A model generated the notes under the pieces. The model did not search any database and had not been told where the DNA came from. It saw only the letters and a list, made by a program, of their open reading frames with translations. From Alphaproteobacteria bacterium (GTDB lineage: Bacteria > Pseudomonadota > Alphaproteobacteria > GCA-2746255): DNA of 64,000 nucleotides. Where the stretch lies: assembly GCA_021296325.1 (NCBI GenBank), contig JAGWAR010000001.1, forward strand, positions 1-64,000, read 5' to 3'. Each line of letters starts with the position of its first letter. The first letter of the stretch is position 1. Positions 9,185 to 17,846 of this stretch are shown in pieces. The translations under genes were made by a program, and so were the position numbers.

Positions 9185-12100
9185 TCAAGGCGCGTAAGGA
9201 TGAAGAAATTCCTCGTTTAATGGCATGAGGTTAGGGCCGTCCGTCCACAACAATGCAGCGCGCTTTTTCCGTTCCGGAAATAATTTCGAAAGTAAACTCA
9301 TATATGCCGCCATCTGTCGGAGGTAAATTTCCGGGATCGCCTCCACGCTGGCGGGTGGTTCGCGTCCGGTTTTGTAATCGATCACCAGCACCGTTTTTTC
9401 CGTAACCAGAAGCCGGTCGACCTGACCGGCAATCACTCGACCGTTCACCTCGCCGATGATCGGTACCTCGGCACGGCTGTCCGGGCCGAACAGCGGCGCG
9501 AAGGTCTCCGCTTCGAGCAGGGCAAGCACTTCCTTTGCAATCGCCTGCTGGGCGGCCTTCGTCAGCGCGTGGCGCGACTCAGCCAGATAGCGGCGGCACG
9601 CGCTGGAACGGTCCGCCGGCGCGAGGTCGGGGAGGAACTGCAGCAGGCGGTGGACGATCCGGCCGCGTTGGAAGCGGGGGCCGGAATCCTTGCCGACGGG
9701 CGAGCGCATGGCGGGCTCGGCCCCTTCCGGCCGCGACGGGGCAAGCGTGGGGGATGGCAGGGATTCCGCAGGCGCCGGCTGGCGGGCCCAGGCCGGCAGC
9801 TTGCGGGCGTCGGAGACCGGCAACAAGGGCTTGCCCGTCTTGTCGGGATCGGCTGTTTGCGCATCCTCCAGGCGCAGCCCTTCGCCGCCCGCCTCGAGGG
9901 AGACCGGTGCGGCAAGACCCTGGAGCCCCGCCTCGATCAGCTCGTACCAGCTGCCCGCTTTTTTCGGTGCCCAGCCGGCGACGTAGAGACGGTCCTCGGC
10001 CCGCGTCAGCGCCACGTATAAAAGCCGTCGGTACTCTTGATCGCGCAACCGCCGTTGCGCCTCGCGCGCCTCGCGCGCCACGCTTTCCTCATAGGCCCGC
10101 CGCGGCGGCCAGAGCGGGACGTCGTCTTCCTCGCCGAGCCAGAGCAGAGCCCTGTCCTTGTCCGGCACCTGGCAGGTGTCGGGCAGGAAGACGATCGGCG
10201 CCTGCAGCCCCTTGGCGCCATGGACCGTCATGACGCGAACCTCGTCGCGCCCCTGTTCAAGGTCGCGCTTGATGTCCGTACCCCCCGCCTCGATCCAGTG
10301 AAGAAAGCCTTCCAGCGACGGCGCGTGAATTTTTTCGTAGGCCAGGGCGAGATTCAGGAATTCGTCGATCGGATCGTTCACCTCGCGCCCCAGGCGCGCG
10401 ATGAGGCGCTCGCGCCCGCGTCCCGGACTTAAAAGCGAGGCGTAGAACTCGAAGGGCGGCACGTAGTCGGCCCGGGCCAACCAGCGGGAGAGGGTGGCGA
10501 AGGCGATTTCGAAATCCTCGCGTTCCCGGCGCCGGGCGGCGAGCGCCTCCCAAAGCGACGAAGGGCGGTCATGGGCAAGCGCGAACAGCGCGTCGTCATC
10601 CAGCCCGATCAAGGGGCTTTTCAGCACGACGGCCAGGTTGAGATCGTCTTCCGGCAACAGCACGCAACGTCCAAACGCGATCAGATCGCGCACGGCGAGC
10701 TGATTCGTCAGCACCATGCGGTCGGTGCCGGCGACCGGGATGTTGTATTCCGGCAGCTTGAACGTGCGCACGAGCTCGTCGAAAAATATGTTCCGCCGCC
10801 GCACCAGGACGAGGATGTCGCCGGGCCGGATGGCGCGGTTGCGGGACGGCAGCCGCTCGCCGCTGTCCAGCCATTTGCGGATCTGGATGGCCATCTTTCT
10901 CGCAAGCCGCTTCTCCGGCGCGTCGGCGCGGGCTTGCTTCAGAGGCAGCGCCCAGGGTTCGACCTCGACGCCGTCAACCGGCGCCTCGGCGGGCCACAGC
11001 TCGACCCGTCCGGCCTGGCCCCGACGGGCCGGATCGTGCGTGACCTTCTCGTTCGCACCGACCACGCCGTCACGGGCGGCGGCGGCGGCAAAAACGCGAT
11101 CGACCGTTTTCAGGATGGCGGGGGCCGAGCGGAAGGAACGCTCGAGCGGCACGTCCCGCCATTTCTGCGCCGCCGCCTGCACGCGGTCTGCAAAATAGGC
11201 CCGCATGGCGCCGAAGGCCGCCGGGTCGGCCCGCTGGAAACTGAAGATGGACTGTTTCACGTCGCCCACCGCGAAGACGGTGCGAAGCTCTTCCCGGGCG
11301 CCGGCGCCGGTGAAGAATTCGGAAGCAAGTTTCGAGATGACCTGCCACTGGTCCGGGTTCGTGTCCTGGGCTTCGTCGACGAGAATGTGGTCGATGCCGC
11401 CATCCAGCTTGAACAACACCCAGGGCGCGATGCCTTCGCGTTCCAGCAGGCGGCGCGCCTCCAACACGAGGTCGTCGTAATCGAGCAGGGCGGATTCGCT
11501 TTTGAGGCCGTCATACGCCTTGAGCAGGGCGCCGCCCAATCGCAGCAGCGCCTCCGTCGCCTCGACCACGATTGCGGCGTGGCGGCGTTCGCGCAGCCTC
11601 TCGAGGCGGGTGGCCTCCGCCGCCAGGATGTCGGCGGCGTCGGGGCAAGCCTTCAGGGTCGTATTGTCGGCAAGTTTCGCGAAACGCTCGCCGGTGCCGC
11701 CTTCCGTGAAGAAGGCGCCAAGGTAATCGTCGAAGTTTTCGACCCGCGTCTCCGGTGCAGCGAGCCAACCGGCAATCCTGGCGGCGCGCGCCTGGTCTTT
11801 CTTGCCGGCGCCGGCAAGCGCCTCGACCACCCGCGCCAACGCCTTGCGATCGAAGGCGCGGTCCTTCGAGGCCTTGGTGAGTATCTTTTCCTCGTCTTCA
11901 CCCGGCTTCAGCCCCATCCGTTCGCGCACGGCCCGAACGAGGCCGGCTGGCCCGCCGTGACGAGCAAAGGCGCGATGCAATTTGCCACGCTCCTTCGCGA
12001 GCGCATCCAAAACACTTGCAAACGTTCCTTCCGAGATATGGCCCGTCACCGTTTCGAGCGCCCGGCCAAGATCGGAATCTGTTTTTTCGCCAGCCTCGAT

Positions 12101-12580
12101 GAAGACGGCTTCGCGCGCATCGCGTAGCAATTCGGCGGCGGTGCGTTCGTCCATCACGGTGAAGTGGGGAACGATCCCGGCCTCGACCGGAAAGCGGGCG
12201 AGAAGCGATTCGCAGAAACCGTGGATCGTCTGGATACGCAAGCCCCCCGGGGCATCCAACGCCCTGGCGAAAAGCTGGCGGGCGGTTTCCATGTCGGCCT
12301 CGTCCGCCACGCGGGCCCGCAGGCGCAGCAGCGCCTCGGCAAGGTCCGCCTCGTCCATGCGCGCCCAGTCGCCGAGTTCTCCGTACAGGCGGGTCGCCAT
12401 CTCGGCGGCGGCGGCCTTCGTGAAGGTGATGCAAAGAATGCGCGAGGGCGCGGTGCCGTCGAGCAAAAGGCGCAGCACGCGGTCCGTCAGCACGCGGGTT
12501 TTGCCGGTGCCGGCATTCGCGTGCACCCAGACGGACATGTCCGGATTTGCCGCGATTTGCTGGTCCGTCCATTGTTTCAC
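9185..12580 (-). CDS. addA: Double-strand break repair helicase-nuclease AddA
   Basis: Large subunit of AddAB, the alphaproteobacterial functional equivalent of RecBCD: a UvrD-like 3'-5' helicase with a C-terminal RecB-family nuclease that resects double-strand breaks for RecA loading. Walker A is [11 protein letters not shown] near the N terminus. Helicase motifs include [30 protein letters not shown] and [17 protein letters not shown], and the nuclease motif is [11 protein letters not shown]. The GTG at 12580 overlaps the addB stop as GTGA and has AAGGGGG about 7 nt upstream. An ATG at 12610 is possible but poorly spaced. About 1131 residues, normal size. Last gene of the tsaE-amgK-murU-addB-addA operon. 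Confidence 0.95.
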   Translation of the reverse strand: MKQWTDQQIAANPDMSVWVHANAGTGKTRVLTDRVLRLLLDGTAPSRILCITFTKAAAAEMATRLYGELGDWARMDEADLAEALLRLRARVADEADMETARQLFARALDAPGGLRIQTIHGFCESLLARFPVEAGIVPHFTVMDERTAAELLRDAREAVFIEAGEKTDSDLGRALETVTGHISEGTFASVLDALAKERGKLHRAFARHGGPAGLVRAVRERMGLKPGEDEEKILTKASKDRAFDRKALARVVEALAGAGKKDQARAARIAGWLAAPETRVENFDDYLGAFFTEGGTGERFAKLADNTTLKACPDAADILAAEATRLERLRERRHAAIVVEATEALLRLGGALLKAYDGLKSESALLDYDDLVLEARRLLEREGIAPWVLFKLDGGIDHILVDEAQDTNPDQWQVISKLASEFFTGAGAREELRTVFAVGDVKQSIFSFQRADPAAFGAMRAYFADRVQAAAQKWRDVPLERSFRSAPAILKTVDRVFAAAAARDGVVGANEKVTHDPARRGQAGRVELWPAEAPVDGVEVEPWALPLKQARADAPEKRLARKMAIQIRKWLDSGERLPSRNRAIRPGDILVLVRRRNIFFDELVRTFKLPEYNIPVAGTDRMVLTNQLAVRDLIAFGRCVLLPEDDLNLAVVLKSPLIGLDDDALFALAHDRPSSLWEALAARRREREDFEIAFATLSRWLARADYVPPFEFYASLLSPGRGRERLIARLGREVNDPIDEFLNLALAYEKIHAPSLEGFLHWIEAGGTDIKRDLEQGRDEVRVMTVHGAKGLQAPIVFLPDTCQVPDKDRALLWLGEEDDVPLWPPRRAYEESVAREAREAQRRLRDQEYRRLLYVALTRAEDRLYVAGWAPKKAGSWYELIEAGLQGLAAPVSLEAGGEGLRLEDAQTADPDKTGKPLLPVSDARKLPAWARQPAPAESLPSPTLAPSRPEGAEPAMRSPVGKDSGPRFQRGRIVHRLLQFLPDLAPADRSSACRRYLAESRHALTKAAQQAIAKEVLALLEAETFAPLFGPDSRAEVPIIGEVNGRVIAGQVDRLLVTEKTVLVIDYKTGREPPASVEAIPEIYLRQMAAYMSLLSKLFPERKKRAALLWTDGPNLMPLNEEFLHPYAP

Positions 12581-15546
12581 GACGCACCCCCTTCGCGGGT
12601 GCCGATCCATTCCTCGACCCGGGCGAGGTGGGCATAGTCGCTATGGCTCGGCCGCGCTTCGGGCCGGGGTTCGGAACGGTAGGGCGTCTTCGGGTCGTCG
12701 AAGGCCGCGATCAGCCGTTCGAGGCCGGCTTTCGCCTCGGCCGCTAGATCGTGGGGGTCGCTTCGCTTCCAGGGTTTTTCCTCACCCCCGATGGCCCCGC
12801 CGACGAGTTGTATATATAAAAGCTCCTCCACCCGTTCGGCCGGCACGTCCCGGAACCCTCCGGCCTCGGCGATCACGGCTTCAAGCGCCAGTTGCGGGGC
12901 AAGCCCGGTTTCCATCTCCCACCGCGCCGGCAGGCCGCCCGTCTTGTAGTCGATGACCGCAAGCCCGCCCGTGGCGAGGCGGTCGATCCGGTCCGCCGTC
13001 GCCGTCAAGGTGAAATCGCCGCCGGGGCCCGAGAGCGTGACCGCGCCTTTCACCTCCGTTGCCGAACCCAGGATGCGCGAACGCCGGTCACGTTCCATCG
13101 CGAGAAACCAATCGGCGATGCGTTCAAACCGCGGCCACCAGAAGGCAATGATCCCCGGATAGGCGTGGGCGTCGCGAAACGCCTCCCAGCCGATGTCGAG
13201 CAGCCGGTCGAACGCATCCGCCGGCAGCCGGTCCGGGTATTTGCGAACGAAGCGATCGAGCGCCGCGTGGATGAACCGGCCGCGATCGGCCGCCCCTGGA
13301 TCGGCGTCGAGCGGGTCGAGCGGCTTGAGCTTCAGAACCTCGCGGGCATAGATCGCGTAAGGGTCGCGCATCCAGGTCTCGACCGCCGTGACGGACAGCT
13401 GGCGGGGGCGCACCTCCAGCGGCGGCCTTGGTTCCGGCGGTTTGACGGGCCGAACCGCGGCCGGTTGATGCAGAAATTCACGCCAGCGCAACAAATCCGT
13501 CGCCTCGGCCGTCTCGCCCGCACCGGCGAGGCTTTTCATGCGCAGCAGCCAGCGCGACGGCACCGTCGGCGTGCCATCGACGCGGCTTGCCCGCGTCAGC
13601 ACGACGCGGGGCGCCGCCAGGCATTGGGCAAAATCGTGGGCGGAAAGGCCGATCCGCCGTTCCGGCAGAGGCAGCCCGAATTGCGCGCGCATGGGGCGGC
13701 TCATCCAAGGGTCGGGCTCGGGCTCGGGCGGCCAGGTGCCTTCGTTGAGGCCGCCCAGGATCATGACGTCGACGTGCTGAAGGCGCGCCTCAAGGGGGCC
13801 CAGGATTGCCAGGCGCGGGTGCTGGCCGAGATGGGGGCGCAGGACGTGGCCGGCCAGCAGGGAATCGAACAGCGCCCCGTAGGCCGCCGGATCCACGGGC
13901 GGAAAACTGCGCGCGGCGGGGCGCAGATCAGCGATGAAATTGGCCAGCGCCTCGCCCGCCTCGCCGTCCCACAGGCGGCGCCCGGCCTTGTCCTCGGGCG
14001 TGGCCGCCAAAGCTTGCGCGAAAGCGACATGGGCCTCGAGCAGATCGCCAAGGCGGGCGGTGCGGCGCGCCATGATGTCCATGAAAGGCTTTGCCATTTT
14101 CTCGATAGCCGCAAGCCAGGCCTCGAGACCGCCCGGTTTTTTTTCTTCCCCAACGCCCTGCAACGCCTGACGCAGGCCCTTGAAACCGGGCGCGGGGCGC
14201 GGAGCGCGCAGGACCGCGCGTTCAAGTTGACGAATCCGTTTGCGAAAGCGGACGGGGTCCAGCCCGGCGGAAGCAAGCGGGTGCTTGAAACAGGCAAGCA
14301 GGGCGACCGGCGCCGCCTTCTCCATCGCCAGCCGCACGACGAGACGGAGAAAGGCGCCGGGCGGGGTCGCATCCAGCGGGGTGCCGCCCGAATCGTCGAC
14401 TTCGATCTGCCAGCGGCGAAGCTCGGCGGCGACCCGGCGCGCCAGGTGACGGTCCGGTGTCACCAGCGCGGCGCGGGTGTCCTTTTCCTCGAGCGCGCGG
14501 CGCAGCAGCAGGGCGATGACGCCCGCCTCCTCGGTCGGGTCCTGGCATTCGACGCGAAGCACGTCCTTCAGCGCCGTCTCGAAATCAAGTTTCGACTGGT
14601 GCCAGCGATGGGTCGTTTCGGCCGGGCGCATCAGTTCGGAGACGAACGCCGCGCGCGCGGCCGGAATGGCGGGCGCCTCCCCGTCCGGCCAGTCGGGCAC
14701 GTCCTCGCGCGCCACGCCGAGCCCTTCCAGCAATTGCTTCAGCCCGAACTGGGGATGGGTGAAGTTCATCGCCTCCCAGCTTTCCGCGTCCATGTGCCGG
14801 TCGAGGCCGGGCAGAACCAGCCGGCCCTGGGCCAGGTTGGCGACAACCTTCAGGAGATCGGCGGTGGCCGGGATGCTGCCGGTCGAGCCGGCGGCGATGA
14901 CCGGGCCTGCCGGCGGGATGCGCGCCCAGGCCGCGGCCTGGGCCTCGAGCAGGCGGTTGCGGCGGTCGGCCGGATCGATGCCGCCTTCCCCGGCCAGAAT
15001 GGCCGGCCAATGTTCGGTCAGGATGCGGAGAAAGGTCAGCGTCTCCTGCCAATGCGCCGCGTAGTCGGCCGGTACCAGCGCGGCAAGGCCCTCGAAGGAA
15101 AGGCGCTCGGTCTCGACCCGGTCGAGCAGACGGGCAAGCTCGACCGCGAGGTAGGCGGCCTGATCCGGGCTTAGGGGGCCGGGCCCGGAGCCGGGACCCA
15201 GGCCCTTATGCAGGATAAGCTCGCTTAGCAGCAGCCGGCGGCGCAGTTCCGGGATAGCCGGCGGAAGCTTCGCCGCGCTTTCTGAAAAAACGCCTTCGTG
15301 AAATTGCAAATCCTCTTCGTCGACATCGCCGATTGGCGTCATGACGGGAAGCAGCATCGGTTTGCCGCCGCTTAGGCGAAGAAACGCCTCGCGCAACGAA
15401 CGCACGGCGCGGCGCGTCGGCAGCAGAACGCGGATATCGGAAAGGGCAAAGGGCTCGCCGTCGGTTTCGCGCAAAAGACCGGCGGCAAGCGCATCGACGA
15501 AGACCTTGCCCGGCGGAATCGTGAAGACGTTGGGCCGCCCGGTCAT
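12577..15546 (-). CDS. addB: Double-strand break repair protein AddB
   Basis: Partner of AddA. The roughly 989-residue alphaproteobacterial AddB has an inactive helicase-like N-terminal half and a PD-(D/E)XK nuclease near the C terminus (LAVIDYKTGGLPARWEMET, with GRFIHAALDRFV just before). The start MTGRPNVFTIPPGKVFVDAL at 15546 overlaps the murU stop as ATGA and matches family N termini. The frame is open for 22 more codons upstream without similarity. It lacks the cysteine cluster of the Firmicutes AddB, as usual for this class. Overlapping start/stop signals at both ends imply translational coupling with murU and addA. Confidence 0.93.
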   Translation of the reverse strand: MTGRPNVFTIPPGKVFVDALAAGLLRETDGEPFALSDIRVLLPTRRAVRSLREAFLRLSGGKPMLLPVMTPIGDVDEEDLQFHEGVFSESAAKLPPAIPELRRRLLLSELILHKGLGPGSGPGPLSPDQAAYLAVELARLLDRVETERLSFEGLAALVPADYAAHWQETLTFLRILTEHWPAILAGEGGIDPADRRNRLLEAQAAAWARIPPAGPVIAAGSTGSIPATADLLKVVANLAQGRLVLPGLDRHMDAESWEAMNFTHPQFGLKQLLEGLGVAREDVPDWPDGEAPAIPAARAAFVSELMRPAETTHRWHQSKLDFETALKDVLRVECQDPTEEAGVIALLLRRALEEKDTRAALVTPDRHLARRVAAELRRWQIEVDDSGGTPLDATPPGAFLRLVVRLAMEKAAPVALLACFKHPLASAGLDPVRFRKRIRQLERAVLRAPRPAPGFKGLRQALQGVGEEKKPGGLEAWLAAIEKMAKPFMDIMARRTARLGDLLEAHVAFAQALAATPEDKAGRRLWDGEAGEALANFIADLRPAARSFPPVDPAAYGALFDSLLAGHVLRPHLGQHPRLAILGPLEARLQHVDVMILGGLNEGTWPPEPEPDPWMSRPMRAQFGLPLPERRIGLSAHDFAQCLAAPRVVLTRASRVDGTPTVPSRWLLRMKSLAGAGETAEATDLLRWREFLHQPAAVRPVKPPEPRPPLEVRPRQLSVTAVETWMRDPYAIYAREVLKLKPLDPLDADPGAADRGRFIHAALDRFVRKYPDRLPADAFDRLLDIGWEAFRDAHAYPGIIAFWWPRFERIADWFLAMERDRRSRILGSATEVKGAVTLSGPGGDFTLTATADRIDRLATGGLAVIDYKTGGLPARWEMETGLAPQLALEAVIAEAGGFRDVPAERVEELLYIQLVGGAIGGEEKPWKRSDPHDLAAEAKAGLERLIAAFDDPKTPYRSEPRPEARPSHSDYAHLARVEEWIGTREGGAS

Positions 15547-16265
15547 GCAGGCGATTCTCGAAACCGTGCTTCGGCACGCTTTAGGCCATCCACCGTGCCG
15601 ACGTGGTACCACGTCCCCTCATGGGCGAGGCCAAAGAGACGGCCGGCGGCGATGGCACGATCGTAAAGCAGGTTCAGGGAGAAGGGGCCTTGCGGGCTTT
15701 CCGCAAAAAGCCTCGGGTGAAGCAGCTGCACGCCGGTAAAGACGTAAGGCGCGCTCATCCCCGCGCGACGGGCAAGCCTGCCGCCCGCACCCATTTCGAA
15801 ATCGCCTTTCCCGTCATAGCCGGTGGCGCGCGCCAGCGCCTGAACGAGCAGCAGCCCGTCCATCGTTGTTGCATCCCACGCCTCGGCCATTCTTAAAAGG
15901 GCGGAGCTTTCGCCGTCCTGCCAGAGCACATCGCCATTCGCGACGAAGAAAGGCGCGCCCTCAAAATAGTCAAGCGCCTTCAAAAGACCGCCGCCGGTTT
16001 CGAGAAGCTCGGGTTCTTCGGAATAATGAATGCGAAGATCGTCGCGCCCGTCCAGCTGCTGGCGAATCCTGTCCCCCAGATGGTGCAGGTTGACGACGAC
16101 GTCCTCGATGCCCGCTGCCGTCAGGCGGTCGAGCGTGCGCTCCAGCAGCGTGCGCTTGGCGACCGCAAGCAACGGTTTCGGAACCGTATCGGAGAGGGGT
16201 CGCATCCGTTTTCCCCGGCCCGCCGCCAGCACCATGGCGCGTTTAGGCATTTCAATCGCCGTCAT
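15543..16265 (-). CDS. murU: N-acetylmuramate-1-phosphate uridylyltransferase-type nucleotidyltransferase
   Basis: A 240-residue sugar-1-phosphate nucleotidyltransferase with the signature MVLAAGRGKRMRPLSDTVPK near residue 11. ELLETGGGLLKAL and FFVANGDVLW are substrate and metal-site segments. The neighbour one step upstream is an AmgK-like sugar kinase. AmgK plus MurU form the known anhydromuropeptide recycling bypass that makes UDP-MurNAc and by-passes de novo synthesis (described in Pseudomonas and Caulobacter). MurU is therefore preferred over mannose-1-phosphate guanylyltransferase, which looks similar in sequence. Overlaps amgK (ATGA at 16262-16265) and addB (ATGA at 15543-15546). Confidence 0.85.
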   Translation of the reverse strand: MTAIEMPKRAMVLAAGRGKRMRPLSDTVPKPLLAVAKRTLLERTLDRLTAAGIEDVVVNLHHLGDRIRQQLDGRDDLRIHYSEEPELLETGGGLLKALDYFEGAPFFVANGDVLWQDGESSALLRMAEAWDATTMDGLLLVQALARATGYDGKGDFEMGAGGRLARRAGMSAPYVFTGVQLLHPRLFAESPQGPFSLNLLYDRAIAAGRLFGLAHEGTWYHVGTVDGLKRAEARFRESPA

Positions 16266-17278
16266 GGCGCCAAATCCTCCGGGGCAGGCGCGCAGCGCAG
16301 CGCCGGGGGCACGTGGACGTCAAGCCACGCAGCGAGCGGCGCGAGCGCCGGTTCCGCCACATTTCCCTCTAGCAGCCGCCACACGCGGGGCAGATGATCG
16401 AGATAGGCCGGCTTGCCGTCGCGCCGGAAAAGACGCGTGAAAATGCCGATCACCTTGCAATGACGCTGGGCGCCGAGAATGGCAAGGGAGCGGGCAAAGG
16501 CCTGGGCGTCCAGTTTCGGAAATCGCTTGAGGTAGCGTTCGCGCATACGATCGGCGAGCCCCGGCGCGAGGTCGCGGCGCGCGTCCTCAAGCAGCGAGAC
16601 GACATCGTAGGCGACCGGACCGCGAACGGCGTCCTGGAAATCGAGCAGGCCGCAGGCGCGCACCCCTTCGCGTGTGGAAAGCCACACCAGATTGTCCACG
16701 TGATAGTCGCGCAGCACGAGGCTTTCCGGAACTTCGCGCGCAAGATCCAGCAGCGGCGGCCAGAGCACGGCAAAACTTTCGCGTACGACCGCCGGTGTCG
16801 CCTCGCCGGTCATCGCCGGCAGGAACCAGTCGGTGAACAGCAACGCCTCGTCAAGAAAGCGCTGATCCGTATAGGCCGGAAGTTCCGGCGGCACCGCTTC
16901 GGCAAGCGGGCGGCCATGAAGATCGGCCAACAGGTCGATCGCCAGGGCATAGAGCGTTTCCTCCATGTCGCCCCGCGCAAGCATGCGAGTATAGGTCGCG
17001 CGGCCCAGATCCTCGAGCAGGAGAAGACCGGCCGCTTCATCGACGGCGAAAATTTCCGGCGCGCTGTAACCGAGGGAAAGCAGGTGGCGGGCGATCTGCA
17101 GGAAAGGGTCGATGGCCTCCGGTTCCCCCGCCGCATCCATGAGCACGCGGGTTTTCGTGCCGTCCTCGACCCGGAAATAGTGGCGAAAGGAGGCATCGCC
17201 GTCGAGCGGCGCAACCGTCGCCCCGGCAAGACCCTGGGCCTCGAGGAAGGCGCGCTGGCGTTCAGCCCGCTCAGGCAT
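16262..17278 (-). CDS. amgK: Anomeric MurNAc/GlcNAc kinase (AmgK-like phosphotransferase)
   Basis: A 338-residue aminoglycoside-phosphotransferase-fold kinase. The Brenner-type catalytic loop reads LVLRDYHVDNLVWL, followed by GLLDFQDAVRGPVAYDVVSL holding the Mg-binding Asp. The N-terminal lobe includes PLDGDASFRHYFRV. In the AmgK-MurU route it phosphorylates MurNAc at the anomeric carbon, feeding MurU. The ATG at 17278 overlaps the tsaE stop by 8 nt; a longer open frame exists upstream but reads into tsaE. The neighbourhood tsaE-amgK-murU is a recurrent alphaproteobacterial arrangement. Confidence 0.87.
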   Translation of the reverse strand: MPERAERQRAFLEAQGLAGATVAPLDGDASFRHYFRVEDGTKTRVLMDAAGEPEAIDPFLQIARHLLSLGYSAPEIFAVDEAAGLLLLEDLGRATYTRMLARGDMEETLYALAIDLLADLHGRPLAEAVPPELPAYTDQRFLDEALLFTDWFLPAMTGEATPAVVRESFAVLWPPLLDLAREVPESLVLRDYHVDNLVWLSTREGVRACGLLDFQDAVRGPVAYDVVSLLEDARRDLAPGLADRMRERYLKRFPKLDAQAFARSLAILGAQRHCKVIGIFTRLFRRDGKPAYLDHLPRVWRLLEGNVAEPALAPLAAWLDVHVPPALRCAPAPEDLAP

Positions 17279-17783
17279 CGGCTTCCAGAACAAGGCGGGC
17301 CAGGGTTTCCATGCGCGCCGCCCAGCTGCCATGGCCGGCCAAGACGCCGTGGCGCGCGCTTTCGCCGCCCGCCCCTTGGGTCAGCATGATGTCGAGGCGG
17401 TCCCTGGGCAGCCAGCGCCCCAGCCGGCCCGGCCATTCGATGAGCGAGACCCCTTCCGCGAAGGCGTCTTCAATGCCGAGTTCCAGCGCGTCCTCCGCCC
17501 TGGCCAGCCGGTAGAGATCGAAATGCCAGACAGCGAAGTCCGGCAGGTCATACGTCTGGACCAGAGTGAAGGTCGGCGACGGCACCTCTTCGGCGGGGCC
17601 GTGCTGGCGGGCATGAATGAAGGCGCGGGCGAAGGTCGTCTTGCCGGCGCCCAATTCGCCGCCAAGCCCGATCACGTCGCCGCGGCGCACCAGGCCGGCG
17701 ACGGCGCGGGCGAAGGCTTCCGTCGCCGCGAGATCGGCAAAGTCCAGTTCCAGCATGCGGCTTTGGAGAGCCTTTTCGGTCAT
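17271..17783 (-). CDS. tsaE: tRNA threonylcarbamoyladenosine synthesis ATPase TsaE
   Basis: A 170-residue P-loop ATPase required with TsaB/TsaD for t6A37 modification of ANN-decoding tRNAs. Walker A is GELGAGKTTFARAFI, followed by EVPSPTFTLVQTY and WHFDLYRL, the canonical TsaE motifs, and LIEWPGRLGRWLP. The start at 17783 (MTEKALQSRMLELDF) is preferred; a second in-frame ATG at 17819 would add 12 residues with no similarity. First gene of the operon running into amgK, murU, addB and addA. Confidence 0.95.
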   Translation of the reverse strand: MTEKALQSRMLELDFADLAATEAFARAVAGLVRRGDVIGLGGELGAGKTTFARAFIHARQHGPAEEVPSPTFTLVQTYDLPDFAVWHFDLYRLARAEDALELGIEDAFAEGVSLIEWPGRLGRWLPRDRLDIMLTQGAGGESARHGVLAGHGSWAARMETLARLVLEADA

Positions 17784-17846
17784 GTGTCCGTTTGTAACCG
17801 TGGCGCTTCCCACCCACAACCGGCGGCTGGCAAACGGCTGGCCGTC

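Noticed and set aside
12892-15174. Plus-strand open frame of 760 codons
   Set aside because: It lies entirely antisense to addB, whose protein is clearly recognisable; composition is Arg/Gly/Pro-rich as expected for a shadow in GC-rich DNA.
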